Shown here: piece by piece, positions 43,566 to 53,283 of the stretch
Layout: every line of letters starts with the position of its first letter
How positions within the stretch are numbered: the first letter of the stretch is position 1
Assembly (NCBI RefSeq): GCF_044336245.1
Contig: NZ_CP172346.1
Coordinates: 3,968,001 to 4,032,000, forward strand
Source: Schlesneria sphaerica
GTDB taxonomy: Bacteria; Planctomycetota; Planctomycetia; Planctomycetales; Planctomycetaceae
DNA length: 64,000 nucleotides
Reading direction: 5' to 3'
The notes under the pieces: model-generated
What the model was told of the DNA's origin: nothing
The model's database searches: none
The model's input: only the letters and a program-made list of their open reading frames with translations
Position numbers and translations under genes: made by a program

Positions 43566-46136
43566 CTATTGGGGTACAACCCTGACGTTGTCGATGAAGA
43601 TTTCGGCGTCTTTGGCGTTACCGACCAGGCCTGGGCTGCCGGTCTCGTTGCAGGGGCTGTCCGCCCATTCAATCGACCATTCCGCGGGTTCCGGTTCGTC
43701 ACGTTTCCACGCTTTACCACGGCAAACAGACACCCGCTCACCATCGCGATCTTCGTTGTTGACGATGAACTTCATCGTGTACCAGACTTCCGGTTCCCAC
43801 TGGAAGTCGACTTCGTGCACCTTCTGATCGTGAGGGACCCAGGAATAGACTTTCAGTTTCTGGGCGGCACCCATCATCTCAAAACGGTACCGCTGGTTCG
43901 TGACGCCGATATCCGGCATTTTGGCTTTCGGATCAGCATCGGCCCCGGCTTCGACCTGGTTCGCCAGGACGTCCGCCTGAACGACATAGTTCTTTGAGCC
44001 CGGGTGTCCCATCCAGCCCTGACTGCGGGTCCCCTTCGGAATCGTGGTAATCTTGCACATCACGCCATTGCCCGTGACCTTTCGCGGACCTTTCGTCACG
44101 ACCAGTTGAATCGGGATCTGGTCGTTGCCGGTCCAGGCCCACTCCGAGATCACCCCTTCATCCTGCAGCAACTTCAACGAGGCATCGAGTTTCTCTTTGC
44201 CCTGATCCTGATTGGTGATGGCTTCAATCAGTCCCAGATATCGTTTGAATGCGGTAAAGGCCTGAGCCGGGGTTGAGTCGTCATACGTCGCCTTGGGGGC
44301 GGGAACGTTTGTGAATTGTGTGGAAAGATAGATATACAGCTTCGCAGCGAGAGGGTCTTTTTCCTTCAACGCTTTGAAGAAGTCATAATCCACTGCGATG
44401 TGTCGATAGCGAATTCCGACACCCGTAATGGGAACCAGGCCATCGTCGAACGTGAAGAGCCACGGAGTTTCTGCAGTGATTTCGGGGATCACTCGGATAC
44501 GGGCCTGACCTTTCAGTTCGCCCACTTCCGCGTTGACGATGACGGGGGCGTTCGTTGCGCCACCTGGTCCTGCGTAAAGTCCCGCTGCGTCAATCGCTCC
44601 TGGACCCTGGATCGAGTACTTCACATCTTTCGGATCCGCTTTCTTCAGATACTGTCCGTTGGCGTTGTACAGATAGACCGAGTACTGCTGTTTGTTGGTT
44701 GGTTTCAGCAGTGATTCCACCGGAACGACCAGTGCTGTCGCGGGGGTCTGATCCTTTTGAACTGAGGCTTCAGGTTCAATCTTCGGAATCGGATCGGCCG
44801 ATGGTTTTACGTCCGCTTTTCCGATGCAGTACATCATCGTTTCACAGGTGATGTAAACGCGACCGTGCGAGATGATGGGCGACGCATTGACGTCACCTTG
44901 CTCCAACCGCAACTGATGAAGCTTCTTCAGGCCTTTTTTCTCGTCCGGGGCGAAGATGAATGCCCGACCATTTCCGTCGACGACATAGATCTTTCCATCG
45001 CCGTAAACGGGACTGGCTCGACCGATCGTCCCGATCTTGGCCTTCCCGATCTGTTCGCCGGTCTTCAGGTCGTTCACGAAGAAGACTCCACCGTCGTCGA
45101 TCGAGTAAATGCGATCGTTCAGTACAAGCGGGGCCGTCTTGCCGACGAACTGTTCCTTGTTGCGCCAGATTTCTCCGGTCTTGGTGATGTTTCCTGTCTT
45201 GGAGGCGTCAATCGCGAAGAGTGCCCCCATTGCCGTGTCGTCCAGGTTTTCTTCACTGTGACCACACAGGACCGTGTTGCCGACAACCGTCGGAGCGGTG
45301 TTAATCCCGCGAAGTGAAGCGTCATAGCTCCAGATGATCTTGCCGGTGCGCGGCTGCAGGCCATAGACACTGCCGTCTCCGCAGCCCAGGATTAACTGAG
45401 CTTGTCCGTTGATGACTGTCAGTGCCGGAGAGCTATAGGTCGTATCTTCCGGTGCAGGACGGGTACTCTGGAACCACACGGCCTGACCATTCCGTTTGTC
45501 GAACGCGATAATTCGGTGAGCAGGGCGAGCCATTTCACCCCAGCCGATCACGACGCCGCTGATGATGGCGAGATTCTCGTAAATGATCGGGAAGTTTGTT
45601 CGGCCCCCGTAGGTGCTGAGCATGCCGTATTCTTCGCTCAGCGAGCGGGACCAGAGTGTTTTTCCGGTTTCGCCGTCGATACAGACGAAGTAGCCGCAGA
45701 CACCGAGTGCGATGACGTTTCCGGTTGCGGGATCACCAACGACACTGGACCAGCCCACGCGTGTGTCGGGGACGTCTGTCAGAAAGACGTTGAAGACGTT
45801 TTCCCACTTGATTTCGCCCGTGGCGGCATCGGCACAGACGACTTTTTCCGCTTCTTTGGTGGTGCCTGGATTGTGTCGGACCAGTGTATAGAGCTTGCCG
45901 TTCATGACGATGGGCGTCGAACGGGTACCGAGTTCGGCCTTGCTCCACAGCAAGTTTTCCCCTTCGGGACTCCACGAATCCGGCAGATCCTTCTCGCGGG
46001 AGATGCCGTTCATCTCAGGACCACGCCAGTAAGGCCAGTCGAGCGGATCAGCCGCTTTTTTTTCCTGGCCGAACAGTCCCAGTGGGATGGCTAAGAAGAG
46101 GCCAAAGAGGCAGGCAAACCAAGATTGCATCGGCAT
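43566..46136 (-). CDS. Secreted PQQ-like beta-propeller with C-terminal extension, 856 aa
   Basis: The start at 46136 (MPMQSW) has AGGA at 8 bases and opens a signal peptide (SWFACLFGLFLAIPLGLFG). The N-terminal half, about residues 30-430, is a quinoprotein-type propeller (LDWPYWRGPEMNGIS, ENLLWSKAELG, GKTLWSRSL, GQAVWFQS, GKIIWSYD). A cadherin/Big-like segment follows near residue 470-570. The C-terminal portion, about 600-856, ends with a lectin/glucanase-like beta-sandwich (YNFK-like WEPEVWYTMKFIVNNED). It is paired with the smaller PQQ-like gene. Sugar or polymer binding in the periplasm is suggested by the C-terminal domain. Confidence 0.8.
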   Translation of the reverse strand: MPMQSWFACLFGLFLAIPLGLFGQEKKAADPLDWPYWRGPEMNGISREKDLPDSWSPEGENLLWSKAELGTRSTPIVMNGKLYTLVRHNPGTTKEAEKVVCADAATGEIKWENVFNVFLTDVPDTRVGWSSVVGDPATGNVIALGVCGYFVCIDGETGKTLWSRSLSEEYGMLSTYGGRTNFPIIYENLAIISGVVIGWGEMARPAHRIIAFDKRNGQAVWFQSTRPAPEDTTYSSPALTVINGQAQLILGCGDGSVYGLQPRTGKIIWSYDASLRGINTAPTVVGNTVLCGHSEENLDDTAMGALFAIDASKTGNITKTGEIWRNKEQFVGKTAPLVLNDRIYSIDDGGVFFVNDLKTGEQIGKAKIGTIGRASPVYGDGKIYVVDGNGRAFIFAPDEKKGLKKLHQLRLEQGDVNASPIISHGRVYITCETMMYCIGKADVKPSADPIPKIEPEASVQKDQTPATALVVPVESLLKPTNKQQYSVYLYNANGQYLKKADPKDVKYSIQGPGAIDAAGLYAGPGGATNAPVIVNAEVGELKGQARIRVIPEITAETPWLFTFDDGLVPITGVGIRYRHIAVDYDFFKALKEKDPLAAKLYIYLSTQFTNVPAPKATYDDSTPAQAFTAFKRYLGLIEAITNQDQGKEKLDASLKLLQDEGVISEWAWTGNDQIPIQLVVTKGPRKVTGNGVMCKITTIPKGTRSQGWMGHPGSKNYVVQADVLANQVEAGADADPKAKMPDIGVTNQRYRFEMMGAAQKLKVYSWVPHDQKVHEVDFQWEPEVWYTMKFIVNNEDRDGERVSVCRGKAWKRDEPEPAEWSIEWADSPCNETGSPGLVGNAKDAEIFIDNVRVVPQ

Positions 46137-46736
46137 GGTGAATATCCTGTGCTTCAGACTCAAGGGTCGGCTGGCGGGACGACAAGGCGGGGCGTCAAGC
46201 GATGTAGTTAACCATAACCAAACAGAAACTGTCGGGCAAGGAGGGGCAAATGTGCAGGCAGTCACGTGTTTGCCGGCGCCGATCATGATTAACAGACATT
46301 AAGGTGTCCCGGTTCTATGATCCGGAGCTCTGAGGGTCTTCATTTCAGTCCCCGCGACGAGGGGCCACCCCTGATCGGTCGAGAATCCACGTCGCATGCC
46401 ACTGCATGACCGTCCTCTGTCTGCCCCGGAGACATCGGTCACAGGCGTTCGGGGACAGGGGTAACACACAGAGGTTTCCTTCTGGCAAGGCACCCGATCG
46501 GGCCGCAGAGGGATCTCGTCGGCGAGGGTGCGTCAACATGGCCTCGGGTGGTGGAGAGTTTCCGGTTCGATCGAGGCCTCCATTCACGTCTGGCAATTTG
46601 CTCGAACAATCGCGCATCTTGACTGTCTGTGGCTAATGTGACACGCTTCCCCCTTAAATTGGGCACCCGTTTGATCTGTGTAACTGAGAACCTTCGCGGA
46701 TTGTGGTATCCGTGTTGTGGAAGATGGTGAAGAGAA
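46137..46736. other. Divergent intergenic region without recognised gene (600 bp)
   Basis: This lies between the PQQ-like gene (minus) and pheT (plus). Open frames of 64-90 codons are present on both strands but lack start signals and look like GC-driven shadows. No T-box or pheM-like attenuator was recognised upstream of pheT. Confidence 0.35.
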
Positions 46737-48761
46737 ATGCTGATTAGCTGGAACTGGTTGCAGGAATATGTCTCGCCTGGTGTTGCGGTTGGGGAACTGT
46801 CCGACCGTCTGACGATGTCCGGGCTGAACCTCGAAGAGTTTCACGAGGTGGACGGAGATTTCTGCATCGACCTGGAAGTAACCAGTAATCGTCCTGACTG
46901 TCTCGGCCATCTCGGTGTGGCACGGGAAGCGGCCGTGCTTTACCAGAAGCCGCTCAAGGTACCCGCCGCCGCGCCACGCGCTGGGACCACCACGACCGCA
47001 TCGGTCACCTCCGTCGCCATCGAGGCCGCTGACCTCTGTTCGCAGTATCACGCTCGCGTGATCCGGGGAGTCAAAGTCGGTCCCAGTCCCGCATGGCTGG
47101 TTTCGAGGCTGCAGACCGTTGGAATCGCCTCCATCAACAACATCGTCGACATTACCAATTATGTCCTGATGGAATGCGGGCAGCCTTTGCATGCATTCGA
47201 TTTCGACAAGCTGAAAGGACAGAAGATCGTTGTCCGGCGGGCTCGTCCCAATGAAAAGCTTCAGGCAATCGATCACAAAGAGTACGTTTTGACTCCTGAG
47301 ATGTGCGTGATTGCCGATGCGGAACGACCCGTTGCCATCGCGGGAGTCATGGGAGGGGCCGAGACCGAGATTACGACGGCGACTCGCAATGTGCTGATTG
47401 AGGCGGCTCTGTTTTCACCGTTGGCGATCCGCAACGCTTCCCGCAAATTGAAGCTGCGCAGCGATTCGTCTTATCGATTCGAACGAGCCCTCGATCCGCA
47501 CGGACCCGATTGGGCCAGCCGCCGCTGCTGCGAACTGATTCTGGAACTCGCCGGGGGTGAACTGCTTGCGGAACCGGTCTTCGCGGGAACGGCCCCTGCC
47601 GCGCAGCGTGAACCGGTGTTGTTCCGCTTCCCTCAGTTGCGGCGCATTCTGGGAATCGACATCCCTGCTGAGGAAGCAGTCCGCATCTTGGAAGACCTGG
47701 GACTGAAGCTGCAGTCGCGAGATGGTGATCAGTCCGCCTTGTTCCACGTTCCCTCGCATCGTCTGGATCTGACCCGGGAAGTGGATCTGATCGAGGAAGT
47801 GATTCGGATCTACGGCTACGATCAGATTCCTGCCGATGCGGCTGTCCCGCTGTGTGCCAGCAAAAAGCGATTCCAGGACCGGGTGAGTGATCGAGTCCGC
47901 GAGACGCTGACCGCGTCGGGATTCTACGAAGCGCTCACCGTGTCACTCGTCAATGAGACGGAGCGAAAACTGTTCACTCCGCGTGGGGAACTCCCCTCAC
48001 TCACGATCGAGCATTCGGACTTCCCCGAGTTCAGTCGGTTGCGTCAGAGTCTGATTCCCAGTCTGCTGGTTTCACGGCGCGAGAACGAGCGTCATGGTCA
48101 GTTCAATGCGCAATTGTTCGAGATTGCCCGCGTCTACCTTTCAACGGATAAGTCGATTCCTGAACAGCAGGCCGAGCCCCGAATGCTGGGCTGTGTCAGT
48201 GGTCGATCGTTCCAGGAATTGAAAGGAGTGATCGAACAGGTCGCCAGCCGTGTGAATCCTTCGATCGATCTGACTGTCCGGCCGACGGATGGGCCGCAGT
48301 ACGTCCCCGGACGCGGTGCCGAAGTTTATCTGAACGGAGACTTGTGGGGTTGGATGGGGGAACTCGACCGCTCCGTCACCGACCAGCTCGACCTGCGTGA
48401 TACGGTTTCAATTGCGGAACTGGATCTGGCTGTCCTTGAGGCCCACGCGGACCTGATTCCCCAGTTCCGTGACCTCCCCACGCAACAGCTTTCGGTGCGT
48501 GACCTGAACTTCGTTCTGGATGAACCGGTGACGTGGGCGAACCTGGAAGAGACCGTCCGCAAGGCGGCGGGACCACTGCTCGCGTCTGTTTCGTTCGGGG
48601 GACAGTATCGCGGGAAGCAGATTCCCGAAGGGAAAAAGTCCTACGTTGTCACGGTTGGGTATCGCTCTGATCGAACGCTCACCAGCGAAGAGATCGAAGC
48701 GGCACAACAGTCGGTGATTTCCGCCTGTTCCAGCCAACTCGCCGCCACCCTGCGTGGCTGA
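46737..48761 (+). CDS. pheT: Phenylalanine-tRNA ligase beta subunit, short form
   Basis: The 674-aa subunit starts MLISWNWLQEYV and contains the B3/B4 editing domain (PSPAWLVSRL...NNIVDITNYVLMECGQPLHAFD), the B5 domain and the catalytic-like core. The C-terminal anticodon-binding FDX-ACB domain follows, with LPTQQLSVRDLNFVLDEPV at its start. E. coli PheT is 795 aa. Here the N-terminal EMAP-II-like tRNA-binding insertion, usually residues about 40-150, is absent: GDFCIDLEVTSNRPDCLGHLG follows directly. pheS is not adjacent in this window. It acts in the cytosol as part of the alpha2beta2 enzyme. Confidence 0.94.
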   Translation: MLISWNWLQEYVSPGVAVGELSDRLTMSGLNLEEFHEVDGDFCIDLEVTSNRPDCLGHLGVAREAAVLYQKPLKVPAAAPRAGTTTTASVTSVAIEAADLCSQYHARVIRGVKVGPSPAWLVSRLQTVGIASINNIVDITNYVLMECGQPLHAFDFDKLKGQKIVVRRARPNEKLQAIDHKEYVLTPEMCVIADAERPVAIAGVMGGAETEITTATRNVLIEAALFSPLAIRNASRKLKLRSDSSYRFERALDPHGPDWASRRCCELILELAGGELLAEPVFAGTAPAAQREPVLFRFPQLRRILGIDIPAEEAVRILEDLGLKLQSRDGDQSALFHVPSHRLDLTREVDLIEEVIRIYGYDQIPADAAVPLCASKKRFQDRVSDRVRETLTASGFYEALTVSLVNETERKLFTPRGELPSLTIEHSDFPEFSRLRQSLIPSLLVSRRENERHGQFNAQLFEIARVYLSTDKSIPEQQAEPRMLGCVSGRSFQELKGVIEQVASRVNPSIDLTVRPTDGPQYVPGRGAEVYLNGDLWGWMGELDRSVTDQLDLRDTVSIAELDLAVLEAHADLIPQFRDLPTQQLSVRDLNFVLDEPVTWANLEETVRKAAGPLLASVSFGGQYRGKQIPEGKKSYVVTVGYRSDRTLTSEEIEAAQQSVISACSSQLAATLRG

Positions 48762-49006
48762 GCTGGTCAGGGGGGAACAACAGAACCGAAGGTCTCGGTC
48801 ATCGATGGCGGAAGCGGTCGAGTCAGGATGAACTGACTCGACGCTTGGCGTCGCTGAATAAGCACGGCAACCAACGTGTGTTTCGCCCTTGCGCGAATGC
48901 CCGTGAGGGGGCGTTGCTCACAATCAACGAGCGGCGATAGGAATCAGTGCGCTCAGCGTTACGGCGAAGTCTGCCACCCGGGGGGACTGCCAAACTTGCG
49001 GCAGGA

Positions 49007-50569
49007 TCACTGCTTCAGCGATTTTGCGAAGTTTGAAACGGATTCCTGCAACTGTTGCTGGGTCTGGATGGTTTCCTGGAGCGATGTTTCCAGTTGAGCA
49101 CGGACCCGTTTGGACATGGCGCGGCGTGAAGGCCTTGTGCAGACCTGCTTCAGGCGATCCAGGTTTGACTGGAGTTGAGCCAGTTGTGACAGATGTCCCC
49201 GCAGGAATTCGTCGACATTGTCCGTAAGGGACGTGGTGTCGGTGGGACTGACGACCGGGCTGATGGCTGGACCGACATCCGAAGGGGTCTCGTCCAGGAC
49301 GTGTGGACTTGTCCGCTCTTCCATTCTGGACGCCGACTTCTCTTCCGCTCGCGGCGACTCCTGCGGAAAGGGGATCGACGCATTCTCAAGAGAATCGGAT
49401 GACCCTGTTTCGGTTTTCTCTGGAGTGTGATGCGTGTGGGGAGGATCGATCCCACGGCTGGGCATTTTCAGTTGAGCAGACCGCCCTGTTTCCAGGATGG
49501 TTGTGGCCGGAATCGCACGCTTCGCGGCACCGTTAGCAGGCGAGCTGTTCCGCGAGATTTCTGTGATTGCCGAACCGGAATCGGATGAGTCGACCAGGGA
49601 AGCGGATTTGGGGGGCGTCGCTGTTTTGCGGGCACCCGCACGCTGCGGGAGTGCGAGGTCAGAATTACCTGGAGCGAAGAGCTTTACTTTGTTCCGCGGA
49701 GGGGTTTCTTCCTTCACAACGGGCGGCGGCGGGGCGGGGAGCGGAGCAAAGGTCGTTTCGACCACTTCCACCCGAAAGGGTCCCAGCTGCAGTACATCGC
49801 CGACGCTGATCGGGGCGAGGCGAATGGCTCGACCATTCACCCCGGTGGTACCGGCGCGCACAACATCGATCAGCCAGCAACTCTGCTCGGTGCGGATCAG
49901 ACACGCCTGCACGTGCGGCATGGACGGGTGATTGAGCCGAAGCTTGCACTGCGACCCCCGACCGACCATGGTCAACAGCCGGTTGATGGGCCACTTGTTA
50001 TCGCTCTGCTCGACGCCGAGGAACTGCAATGCGAGTTGAGGAACGTGCGAGGTCAGAACCGGAGAACGCTCCAGTGGTGAAGCGACGGGAGGGGTCGGAA
50101 CCTGAAGATCCTCGCGGAACAGCTGAAAGGGACCGATCGAGATGGGACGGTGGTCAACCCAGTGCCCCGCAGATCTTGCGTGTGCGTCATTCGCCGTTTT
50201 TGGGGAAAGATCCAAGTAAAAGAGATGCCCGTCGATCCACTGCAGCGCAGCATGTTGTGGATGAACGGCCGCGTGGTCGAGCTGAATGTCACAACTGGGA
50301 TCACTGCCGATCAACAGATGGGCCCGGCCCATCTGCATTTGCAGCGACTCCTGCGCAGGGTGTTCGATGCGCAGCCGAACGGGAATTTGAGCCTGGCAAT
50401 CGGCCGCGAGTCGTTTTCGATTCTGCTCGGCGGTCTCGCGTGATCTCGTTAAGTTTGCGGGATTCTCGGATGACGAGCCGACGCTGCGGATACGCTCTTC
50501 TGAACGAGCGTCTTTCGCCTTGATAATCCTCAGGCGTCGACGGCGTTGCGTGTTCCTCAATTCGCGCAT
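49007..50569 (-). CDS. Protein with two FHA-type domains, 520 aa
   Basis: GAGGGACG precedes the ATG. After a basic N-terminus of about 55 residues, two forkhead-associated-like domains follow. Domain 1 is near residues 60-145 (LLIGSDPSCDIQL, HPQHAALQW). Domain 2 is near 175-260 (VGRGSQCKLRLNHPSMPHVQACL, AGTTGVNGRAI). Both keep the G-R/S...H.....N pattern of phosphothreonine binding, though the second has Gln for the usual His position. The C-terminal half is low-complexity (Ser/Pro/Thr-rich) and ends in a coiled coil (VDEFLRGHLSQLAQLQSNLDRL). It probably reads kinase signals in the cytosol. No kinase gene is adjacent. Confidence 0.82.
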   Translation of the reverse strand: MRELRNTQRRRRLRIIKAKDARSEERIRSVGSSSENPANLTRSRETAEQNRKRLAADCQAQIPVRLRIEHPAQESLQMQMGRAHLLIGSDPSCDIQLDHAAVHPQHAALQWIDGHLFYLDLSPKTANDAHARSAGHWVDHRPISIGPFQLFREDLQVPTPPVASPLERSPVLTSHVPQLALQFLGVEQSDNKWPINRLLTMVGRGSQCKLRLNHPSMPHVQACLIRTEQSCWLIDVVRAGTTGVNGRAIRLAPISVGDVLQLGPFRVEVVETTFAPLPAPPPPVVKEETPPRNKVKLFAPGNSDLALPQRAGARKTATPPKSASLVDSSDSGSAITEISRNSSPANGAAKRAIPATTILETGRSAQLKMPSRGIDPPHTHHTPEKTETGSSDSLENASIPFPQESPRAEEKSASRMEERTSPHVLDETPSDVGPAISPVVSPTDTTSLTDNVDEFLRGHLSQLAQLQSNLDRLKQVCTRPSRRAMSKRVRAQLETSLQETIQTQQQLQESVSNFAKSLKQ

Positions 50570-51118
50570 GTTACGTCCCTCAACCTGAACCTCCGAAAAC
50601 TCGAGTACCTTTCGGCTGGTTGAACGTCACCCGAGGCTGGAAGGACGTTCAATAACATCTGTCCAGAAACTTGTGTTCCGTTTTACGGCAATCTGCTTCC
50701 GAAATCTACTACACCAATTTTAGCTCCTCGACGGGCCGATGTCGCTGAAAATCTCTTCAACCCGGAAAAAAGGGTGGAGTAATGACAATTCTCCGTTCTG
50801 CGGAAATCCGATCTTCTGACCTTCGGGTCTTCCTGATCGCACTATTTTTCCATGAATGATCCCGGTGAAAGGGAGAAGCTGTCCGCTGCTGGGGGCCTGT
50901 GACGCCTGATCACTTTGCATTGACAAGGGGCTGACGATCCACTGTAGTCGATTTCCGGCCCGGCAGCGTATAATTTGAGATGGCTGGATCGAGGATGAAC
51001 TGACTCAAATGATCCAGTTGTGTCCGCCGGGATTGAGAATCAGGTTCGGCACCGGTCGTGACTGAGCGGGACTTGGGCACCGAGCGGAGTGGTTGCCAGC
51101 CACAGGGATGTGAAGAGC
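50570..51118. other. Divergent intergenic region without recognised gene (549 bp)
   Basis: This lies between the FHA-protein gene (minus) and the cyanophycinase gene (plus). Part (about 50600-50960) is AT-richer. A 68-codon frame on the minus strand (50720-50926) has no good start signal and was not counted. No repeat or RNA gene was seen. Confidence 0.35.
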
Positions 51119-52579
51119 ATGAGCCACAGGAGTAGCAGGATTATTCTGTCGCCATCCAATTGCCTAACGTCAGGGAGGTTTGTGTTCGTGGACTGCCTGA
51201 AGGCGAGCCCGCCACTCAGACGTGTAGCTCCCCTCCTTCGATCTGCAGCTGCGGCCTCGCGATCCGTCTCCATTCGCCCCCGCAAACTTTCTCTATGTTC
51301 GCTCTCTTTTCTGGGCGTGCCGCTGAGATGCATCGCATTCGTCTGTCTGGCAGTGTGCACCTTGTCACGCGCTGGATGGTCAGAGGAAGTCAGCAGTCCC
51401 CCCGAAACGCAGATTAAGGGCTCCCTGGTCATCCTGGGGGGATCGGAACGATTCAATCACCGCGAGTACTGGGACGAGATCGTGGAACTGGCGGGCGGGC
51501 CCGGGGCACGGATCGCCGTGTTTCCGACCGCGAGCGGTGACCCTGTCCAGAAAGGGGGCTGGGTCATTACGGCGCTGAACAATGCGGGTGCCGATGCCTT
51601 TCTGGTCCCCGTCGCCTGGCGAAAGATCCCGATCAAGCCCGTTGAAGCCGTATCGGATCCCGATCTTGTCGCCCAGGTCCGCGAGGCGACCGGCATATTT
51701 CTGATTGGGGGAGAGCAGGACAAGATCGTCAAAGCGCTCTTCACCGCTGACGGTCAGCACACCCCGATGCTGGACGCGATGTGGGAAGTCTATCGCCGCG
51801 GCGGCGTCATAGCAGGAACCAGTGCCGGGGCCGCCGTGATGAGCCGCGTCATGTACCGCGATGCCGAGTCGGTCCTGGATACCATGCTGAAAGGGGTTCA
51901 GTGGGGCAAAGAGATCGACCGGGGACTGGGGTTCCTCGACGGTGAATGGTTCGTCGATCAGCACCTGTTCGTGCGGGGGCGATTCGCGCGGACGCTGGTC
52001 GCCATGCAGGACCAGGGTTTCAAGTTCGGGATTGGCGTCGACGAGAATTCAGCCATCATCGTCACAAATGGAAAGGACGTTCGTGTCATTGGCTACAAGG
52101 GGGCACTTGTCCTGGATCTCTCTCAAGCCGAACACGATCCCTCACTAGGTCGTTTCAATCTGAAAAACGCGCGACTGACGTATCTGGATCGGGGTGATCG
52201 CTTCGACCTGAAAACCATGGAAGTCATTCCCGCTCAGGAAAAGCTGGACGATGAAAAGCTGGATCCGAAGTCGCCCGAATATCGGCCGGGTCTGCGACGT
52301 CCGCTGTTCTACAACGATATTCTGGCGAACACGACCATTATCGACATGATGGGACGTCTGATGGAGAGTGTCAGTCCCATTGCGACGGGGCTGGCCTTCG
52401 ACGGATATGCCGCTCGCAAACATCCCGTTGACGGCTTTGAGTTCAAGTTTTCTCGCGATGACGAGAGCGTCGCGTGGTACACAGAAAGTTACGGCGGTGA
52501 TGATTACACGGTGGTCAATATCCGTCTGGATATTCGCCCGATCCGGATCTCCGGTCCGCTCTACGATCGCGAAGAGTAA
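51119..52579 (+). CDS. Secreted cyanophycinase-like peptidase (S51 family)
   Basis: The peptidase region has the cyanophycinase blocks: GSLVILGGSE, FPTASG, FLIGGEQDKIVKA, GTSAGAAVMSRVMY with the catalytic serine, VDQHLFVRGRFARTL, and GIGVDENSAIIV. The frame is open to 51089 and several starts are possible (51119, GTG 51317). A hydrophobic signal-like segment (LRCIAFVCLAVCTLSRA) is encoded near 51320-51375. A start at 51317 would make it a normal signal peptide, so the true N-terminus is uncertain. Secretion suggests cleavage of environmental cyanophycin or related peptides. No cyanophycin synthetase is near. Confidence 0.82.
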   Translation: MSHRSSRIILSPSNCLTSGRFVFVDCLKASPPLRRVAPLLRSAAAASRSVSIRPRKLSLCSLSFLGVPLRCIAFVCLAVCTLSRAGWSEEVSSPPETQIKGSLVILGGSERFNHREYWDEIVELAGGPGARIAVFPTASGDPVQKGGWVITALNNAGADAFLVPVAWRKIPIKPVEAVSDPDLVAQVREATGIFLIGGEQDKIVKALFTADGQHTPMLDAMWEVYRRGGVIAGTSAGAAVMSRVMYRDAESVLDTMLKGVQWGKEIDRGLGFLDGEWFVDQHLFVRGRFARTLVAMQDQGFKFGIGVDENSAIIVTNGKDVRVIGYKGALVLDLSQAEHDPSLGRFNLKNARLTYLDRGDRFDLKTMEVIPAQEKLDDEKLDPKSPEYRPGLRRPLFYNDILANTTIIDMMGRLMESVSPIATGLAFDGYAARKHPVDGFEFKFSRDDESVAWYTESYGGDDYTVVNIRLDIRPIRISGPLYDREE

Positions 52580-52631
52580 CTTCGCTCTACGTCTATTCTC
52601 GCCGTACGCCTTTTTTCAGTGACGCTCTGAC

Positions 52632-53213
52632 ATGGTCTATTTGAATCGCATCTATACGAAAACGGGCGACACTGGTGAGACCTCTCTGGGGGATGGTCGC
52701 CGGGTGCGCAAGACCGATCCCCGAATCGTCGCTTATGGGACCGTTGATGAACTGAATTCGTCGCTCGGTGTGGCATTGTGTGCCAGTCCGTCGACCGAAA
52801 TTACGTCGATGCTGACGTTGATTCAGAACGACTTGTTTGATGTCGGGGCGGACCTGTGTGTCCCCGAATCCGAGACTCCTCTCGCCTACACCCCGCTCCG
52901 TGTCACAGCGGACCAGGTTGAACAACTTGAAAGCTGGATCGACCGCGCCAATACCCGACTGGAACCATTGACGAGTTTCATCCTGCCCGGGGGAACACCC
53001 GCGTCAGCCCAGTTGCACGTCTCGCGCACGATTTGCCGGCGGGCAGAAATTGAAGTCCTGCGACTGATGGAGGTGGAATCGATCAACACGCAGATTCTGA
53101 TTTACCTCAATCGATTGTCGGACTTGCTGTTCGTCCTGGCTCGCTCTGCCAACGACGAGGGAAAAGGGGACGTCTTGTGGGTTCCCGGAGCGAACCGGAA
53201 GAAGCTGGATTGA
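52632..53213 (+). CDS. Cob(I)alamin adenosyltransferase, PduO/MMAB type
   Basis: The 193-aa protein opens with the ATP-binding signature RIYTKTGDTGETSLGDGRRV. It continues with YGTVDELNSSLGVAL and ends with NRLSDLLFVLARSAN, all hallmarks of the PduO-type enzyme. It transfers adenosine from ATP to reduced cobalamin, giving adenosylcobalamin. The conserved FILPGG (residues 115-120) is also present. It is 53 bp behind the cyanophycinase gene on the same strand, but a functional link is not evident. Length is normal. Confidence 0.94.
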   Translation: MVYLNRIYTKTGDTGETSLGDGRRVRKTDPRIVAYGTVDELNSSLGVALCASPSTEITSMLTLIQNDLFDVGADLCVPESETPLAYTPLRVTADQVEQLESWIDRANTRLEPLTSFILPGGTPASAQLHVSRTICRRAEIEVLRLMEVESINTQILIYLNRLSDLLFVLARSANDEGKGDVLWVPGANRKKLD

Positions 53214-53283
53214 ACCCGGCACACTGCTCCGAAGTCCAACGCAGTGACCCAAAGTCAGGATGGATGAGTCACGAAATCAGGGG

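Noticed and set aside
46299..46666. Several 64-90 codon frames before pheT, and the question of an attenuator leader
   Set aside because: No Phe-rich leader peptide, no start signals and no terminator-like hairpin with T-run found.
50720..50926. 68-codon open frame on the minus strand
   Set aside because: No good ribosome-binding site and no family resemblance.
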